From contig JANQHU010000222.1 of the NCBI GenBank assembly GCA_028282485.1, positions 1-9,132 of the forward strand: DNA of 9,132 nt. Direction: 5' to 3'. The stretch is from Bacillota bacterium. GTDB lineage: Bacteria; Bacillota; UBA4882; UBA8346. How positions within the stretch are numbered: position 1 is the stretch's first letter; the number at the start of each line of letters is the position of its first letter. The notes beneath the pieces are model-generated. The model was not told the origin of the DNA, did not search any database, and saw nothing but the letters and a program-made list of their open reading frames with translations. Shown piece after piece: positions 6,900-9,132 of the stretch. Position numbers and translations under genes: made by a program.

Positions 6900-7732
6900 T
6901 GATCATTGCTAATTTCCACACCCATTCGGCTTATTGTGATGGTAGGGGAGAACCGGAAAAGTATATTCGGAAAGCTATTGCTAGGGGGCTTCAGGTCTTA
7001 GGTTTTTCTAGTCATGCCCCAGTACCTTATAAAAGTTTTTGGAATATGAAAGTAGAGAAAGTAGATCATTATTTGGAGACTATCGCAAGGCTCAAGCAGC
7101 GGTACCAAAAGCAACTGGAGATTTATACAGGCCTAGAGATTGATTATCTCCCCGGGGATAAGAGAAATATTTTTCAAAAATATCCCCTTGATTACCGTAT
7201 CGGCTCCGTGCATCTCTTTTACCAACCGGGGGATTCCCGCTACTATAGTATTGATGGTACTGACGCTGAATTTCGGGAAACCTTAGAAGTTTTATTTCAA
7301 GGTCAGATTGCGGCTTTGGTGCAACAATATTATCGATATCTGTGCCGGATGGTAACTGAGCATCAGCCCGAGATTATCGGGCATTTGGATGTGATTAAAA
7401 AGAATAATGATTCAGGTAAATATTTTTCCGAAAAAGAAGCTTGGTATCAAGAGGCCGTGGCCGAATTACTGGCAGTAATCAAAGCCCGGGGCAGTATCGT
7501 GGAAGTCAATACCGGGGGTATCTCCCGGGGATATACCCAGGAAGTCTATCCCAGCCCCTGGATTTTAAAAAAATGTTGTCAATTGGGGATTCCGGTGATG
7601 ATCAATAGCGATGCCCATACCCCGGAACACATAGATAGTAATTATGCTGAGACCCGGCAGCTATTGACAGAAATCGGCTATCAAAAACAAAGGATTTTAT
7701 TAAATCGAAAATGGCAAGATGTGCTTTTGTGA
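6899..7732 (+). CDS. PHP-family phosphoesterase, histidinol-phosphatase (HisK/HisJ) type
   Basis: A 277-residue PHP-domain protein, near the usual length of HisJ/HisK histidinol phosphatases. Metal-binding motifs appear in order: FHTHS (H7, H9) with D14 after it; FSSHAP (H39); TGLEIDY (E80); GSVH (H105); GHLD (H162, D164); EVNTGG; and NSDAH (D238, H240). This is a complete trinuclear-type PHP active site, so the enzyme should hydrolyse a phosphomonoester. Histidinol phosphate is the family's best-known substrate, giving the penultimate step of histidine synthesis. No other his gene is in the window, and the partners are DUF421 and another phosphoesterase-type enzyme, so a different substrate is possible. 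The start overlaps the upstream stop by one base (TGATG). The family call is firm; the histidine role is not. No GC-rich terminator follows the stop, so transcription may continue into the RNA locus downstream. Confidence 0.88.
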   Translation: MIIANFHTHSAYCDGRGEPEKYIRKAIARGLQVLGFSSHAPVPYKSFWNMKVEKVDHYLETIARLKQRYQKQLEIYTGLEIDYLPGDKRNIFQKYPLDYRIGSVHLFYQPGDSRYYSIDGTDAEFRETLEVLFQGQIAALVQQYYRYLCRMVTEHQPEIIGHLDVIKKNNDSGKYFSEKEAWYQEAVAELLAVIKARGSIVEVNTGGISRGYTQEVYPSPWILKKCCQLGIPVMINSDAHTPEHIDSNYAETRQLLTEIGYQKQRILLNRKWQDVLL

Positions 7733-7750
7733 TTGTTTTAAAAAGCCTAC

Positions 7751-7779
7751 TTGTTAATTTTTAAATAATGGGGTATAAC
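7751..7779 (+). promoter_or_regulatory. Candidate sigma-A promoter upstream of the structured RNA
   Basis: TTGTTA (7751-7756) and TATAAC (7774-7779) are separated by exactly 17 nt, in an AT-rich stretch 19 nt after the PHP stop codon. They match the -35 consensus at 4 of 6 and the -10 consensus at 5 of 6 positions. Initiation would fall near 7786, about 50 nt before the outer helix of the candidate RNA. This is a sequence match only. Confidence 0.5.
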
Positions 7780-7879
7780 CTGAGTTTTGCAGAGCTTTAT
7801 TTTTGGTAAATTAGTGTTGTATATTGAGACCTTATTATGGGCTTTGGTGGGCGGGAGAGGACATCAGGCATAAGCGGGA

Positions 7880-7898
7880 AGGCCGCGGGAGGCGGCCT
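7880..7898 (+). other. RNA hairpin, GC-rich
   Basis: AGGCCGC (7880-7886) and GCGGCCT (7892-7898) are exact reverse complements around a 5-nt purine loop GGGAG. It is the most stable local element of the candidate RNA. No T-run follows, so it is not a terminator. Confidence 0.65.
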
Positions 7899-8064
7899 GG
7901 GGGGCTAAGGAGGGCCGAACGTTGCCGTACGACCTACCTTAGCGGTTTTTACGGGATATCATCTACCACCCAAGGCAGCGTGGTGTCGTATCAACCTCCC
8001 TTATTAGGGGGCACTACCCAAGTCCAAAGCCCTAGCACCCGTTTACATCAAGGCCTGGTTATAC

Positions 8065-8082
8065 GATTCCACGCGAGGGATC
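8065..8082 (+). other. RNA hairpin in the 3' domain
   Basis: GATTCC (8065-8070) pairs with GGGATC (8077-8082) around the loop ACGCGA, using one G-U pair on the + strand. TGGT/ACCA (8056-8059/8084-8087) can extend the stem across an asymmetric internal loop, and ACCCG/CGGGT (8037-8041/8106-8110) can close the whole domain. Confidence 0.5.
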
Positions 8083-8100
8083 TACCACTGTTACTTTGAG

Positions 8101-8132
8101 GGATTCGGGTTGGGGGGTGGTTTAGGATTCGG
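8101..8132. repeat. Short direct repeat GGATTCGG flanking a G-run
   Basis: GGATTCGG occurs at 8101-8108 and again at 8125-8132, on either side of a TTGGGGGGTGG stretch at the 3' end of the GC-rich island. The repeat is exact but only 8 nt. It could be an RNA element or chance. Confidence 0.4.
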
Positions 8133-8188
8133 TGAAATTTTTTCAAAAAAACCCCAGAGTAGTTTAGAAACACTAGAAAAATTATTTA

Positions 8189-8545
8189 TTATCTTTTTTC
8201 ATATATTCTAATTATATTTCCATCTTCATCGATAACAACACCACTCATCGTAGCATCTCTTTTTCTATTAATTAATGTTAATTCATTTTTAATATAATAA
8301 GCATCTCCAAAACAAATAGCTTCTGATTCTGGATTTATTATTCTTCTATGTTCTGTTCCATCTGCATTTAAAATAACGGCATTATTTTTTTGCCTTCTTA
8401 GCTCTATTATTAATATTTTTTCCATAGATTGAAGTAATATGGCGTAAATATTAAAATTAAAAGATTTTTTTATAATATTTCCTGAAAAGACCCAACCAAC
8501 AAACGAAGAATCATCCTGGTGTCGAAAATCATTTATTTTGTTCAT
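8189..8545 (-). CDS. Putative immunity protein for the RHS toxin
   Basis: A 118-residue protein immediately behind the RHS toxin on the same strand. Its ATG (8545-8543) overlaps the toxin stop by 4 nt (ATGA), the typical arrangement for a polymorphic toxin and its cognate immunity gene. AAAGGAGA lies upstream, with about 11 nt between GGAG and the ATG. I do not recognise a family. There is no signal peptide and no clear membrane helix, so a cytoplasmic protein is likely, as expected if it must neutralise a toxin acting in the cytosol. The second half looks strand-rich, with short D-G turns (NADGTEHRRI, DEDGNIIRIY). The gene is very AT-rich (12 of 60 bases are G/C at 8401-8460), unlike the left-hand genes, which fits horizontal acquisition of toxin-immunity tips. 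The immunity role is inferred from position alone. No terminator is evident after the stop. Confidence 0.65.
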   Translation of the reverse strand: MNKINDFRHQDDSSFVGWVFSGNIIKKSFNFNIYAILLQSMEKILIIELRRQKNNAVILNADGTEHRRIINPESEAICFGDAYYIKNELTLINRKRDATMSGVVIDEDGNIIRIYEKR

Positions 8546-9132
8546 TTTATAGGAATCTCCTTTCCTATAAATTTAACAAAGGGATCTGCCGGATCATAAT
8601 CTAGAATTTGTATTTGAACCTTACCACCTGGATATATAAGTCCATTTGATTCTTGAGGCCCAATTACGCTTATTTGTGCTTTAGCAGGACGAATAACTTC
8701 GACAGTTCGTACCCCTGAAATTTCGGGCTTCCAATCTGGAATTACAGCAAGATCATTTCTAACAAAATTCACATCTGGTATATTTATATTAGATGGAGTT
8801 CCGAATGCACCCGGTGCTTTTTGATTTGGTTCAACTGCTTGATGAAACTTATAACCTTTAGGTAATTCTAAACAATAAATTGGACCACCATCAAGATGAG
8901 GATTCGTTCCTTTTGGATCTGGAAGCAATTGTCTTGGATTAGTAATTCTTATAACTTTATTACATAAACCAAGAGGGTCGACATACATAAAAACATTAGG
9001 AGCAAAGCTATACAAATTAGTCCCAGCATTTAGCCGAATAGGGTCTTGACTAACAAAAGCCCCAATCCTGGGATCATAATAGCGGTAGCGATTATAACAA
9101 TTTCCCGTCTCCTCATCAAAAAACTGCCCTTG
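8542..9132 (-). CDS. RHS-repeat polymorphic toxin, C-terminal part
   Basis: The - strand frame is open to the window edge, so this is the last 196 residues of a longer protein; the TTG at 9015 is internal. Residues 1-56 are the end of an RHS core: QFFDEETGNCYNRYRYYDPR, then GAFVSQDPIRLNAGTNLYSF and finally VDPLGL, the conserved boundary after which RHS proteins change to a variable toxin domain. RHS proteins are surface or secreted shells that deliver the C-terminal tip into neighbouring cells. The tip (residues 57-196) has no family I can name firmly. The stretch TVEVIRPAKAQISVIGPQ followed by YPGGKVQIQIL vaguely recalls TNT-type NAD-glycohydrolase toxins (EVI+P then PGGG.Q), and GYKFHQAV could be an ADP-ribosyltransferase-like strand; both are weak. 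The core end is less AT-rich than the tip, a common sign of tip exchange. It is convergent with the left-hand operon. Confidence 0.85.
   Translation of the reverse strand, partial: QGQFFDEETGNCYNRYRYYDPRIGAFVSQDPIRLNAGTNLYSFAPNVFMYVDPLGLCNKVIRITNPRQLLPDPKGTNPHLDGGPIYCLELPKGYKFHQAVEPNQKAPGAFGTPSNINIPDVNFVRNDLAVIPDWKPEISGVRTVEVIRPAKAQISVIGPQESNGLIYPGGKVQIQILDYDPADPFVKFIGKEIPIK

Larger units (their letters stand above)
7839..8110 (+). ncRNA. Candidate large structured non-coding RNA, family unassigned
   Basis: A GC-rich island (42 of 60 bases are G/C at 7861-7920) between AT-rich flanks, with no plausible protein. Complementary segments nest well. P1 is GGGCTTTGG (7839-7847) with CCAAAGCCC (8024-8032), a perfect 9 bp, possibly extended by TGGG/CCCA (7848-7851/8017-8020). 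Inside P1 are hairpin 7880-7886/7892-7898 (7 bp, loop GGGAG); GCTAAGG/CCTTAGC (7904-7910/7937-7943), extendable by AGG/CCT (7911-7913/7933-7935); ACCAC/GTGGT (7965-7969/7980-7984) with GATA/TATC below it (7955-7958/7989-7992); and a 6-bp UAUU-loop hairpin (7996-8001/8006-8011). A 3' domain has ACCCG/CGGGT (8037-8041/8106-8110) around hairpin 8065-8070/8077-8082. Two pairs are G-U only on the + strand, which fixes the orientation. The transcript may run from about 7786 to the T-run at 8138-8143. I see no signatures of RNase P, tmRNA, SRP or 6S RNA. A known orphan class such as raiA remains possible but unchecked. Confidence 0.6.

Noticed and set aside
7738..7764. Inverted repeat TTAAAAA/TTTTTAA after the PHP stop as a terminator
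   Set aside because: The stem is only A-T pairs with a 13-nt loop, and no separate T-run follows.
7824..8099. A + strand open frame of 91 codons over the GC-rich island
   Set aside because: It begins at a TTG with no ribosome binding site, is Arg/Gly/Ser-rich with no domain, and covers exactly the segments that pair as helices. The structured-RNA reading explains the sequence better.
7839..8110. The GC-rich island as an insertion-sequence remnant or IscB/TnpB-associated RNA
   Set aside because: No transposase, IscB or TnpB reading frame lies beside it, and I see no terminal inverted repeats or target-site duplications. A known RNA class cannot be excluded without a covariance-model search.

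Overview
The window looks like a chromosomal segment of a Bacillota (Firmicutes) bacterium. Strong AGGAGG-type ribosome binding sites precede most genes, several genes nearly touch or overlap, and the order pheS-pheT-zapA-cvpA is the one familiar from Bacillus and many anaerobic Firmicutes. I cannot name a genus from sequence alone.

Left block, all + strand. 1-729 is the 3' part of pheS (N-terminus outside the window) and 748-3153 is complete pheT; together they encode phenylalanyl-tRNA synthetase. 3248-4117 is a seven-helix membrane protein I do not recognise, closed by a clear intrinsic terminator (4122-4150). A second transcription unit follows: zapA (4257-4532, FtsZ-ring protein), a CvpA-family membrane protein with an unusual nine-cysteine C-terminal tail (4574-5386), a DUF421/YetF-type membrane protein (5417-5971), an alkaline-phosphatase-superfamily metalloenzyme (5973-6899) and a PHP-family phosphoesterase related to histidinol phosphatase (6899-7732). 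The last three are translationally packed and probably coexpressed.

Middle, 7733-8188: no convincing protein gene. It holds a GC-rich island (7839-8110) with a well spaced sigma-A-like promoter upstream and many nested complementary segments. The outermost is a perfect 9-bp helix closing a domain of about 194 nt. Two G-U pairs fit only the + strand. I read this as a large structured non-coding RNA of unassigned family. It is the most interesting object in the window.

Right block, - strand, convergent with the rest and markedly AT-rich at its toxin tip: the C-terminal end of an RHS-repeat polymorphic toxin (8542-9132, N-terminus outside the window), ending its core at a DPLGL motif and continuing into a 140-residue effector domain, followed with a 4-nt overlap by a small gene (8189-8545) in the position of its immunity protein. 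The window thus joins housekeeping translation and division genes, an operon of uncharacterised phosphoesterases, a candidate structured RNA and an intercellular-competition cassette.
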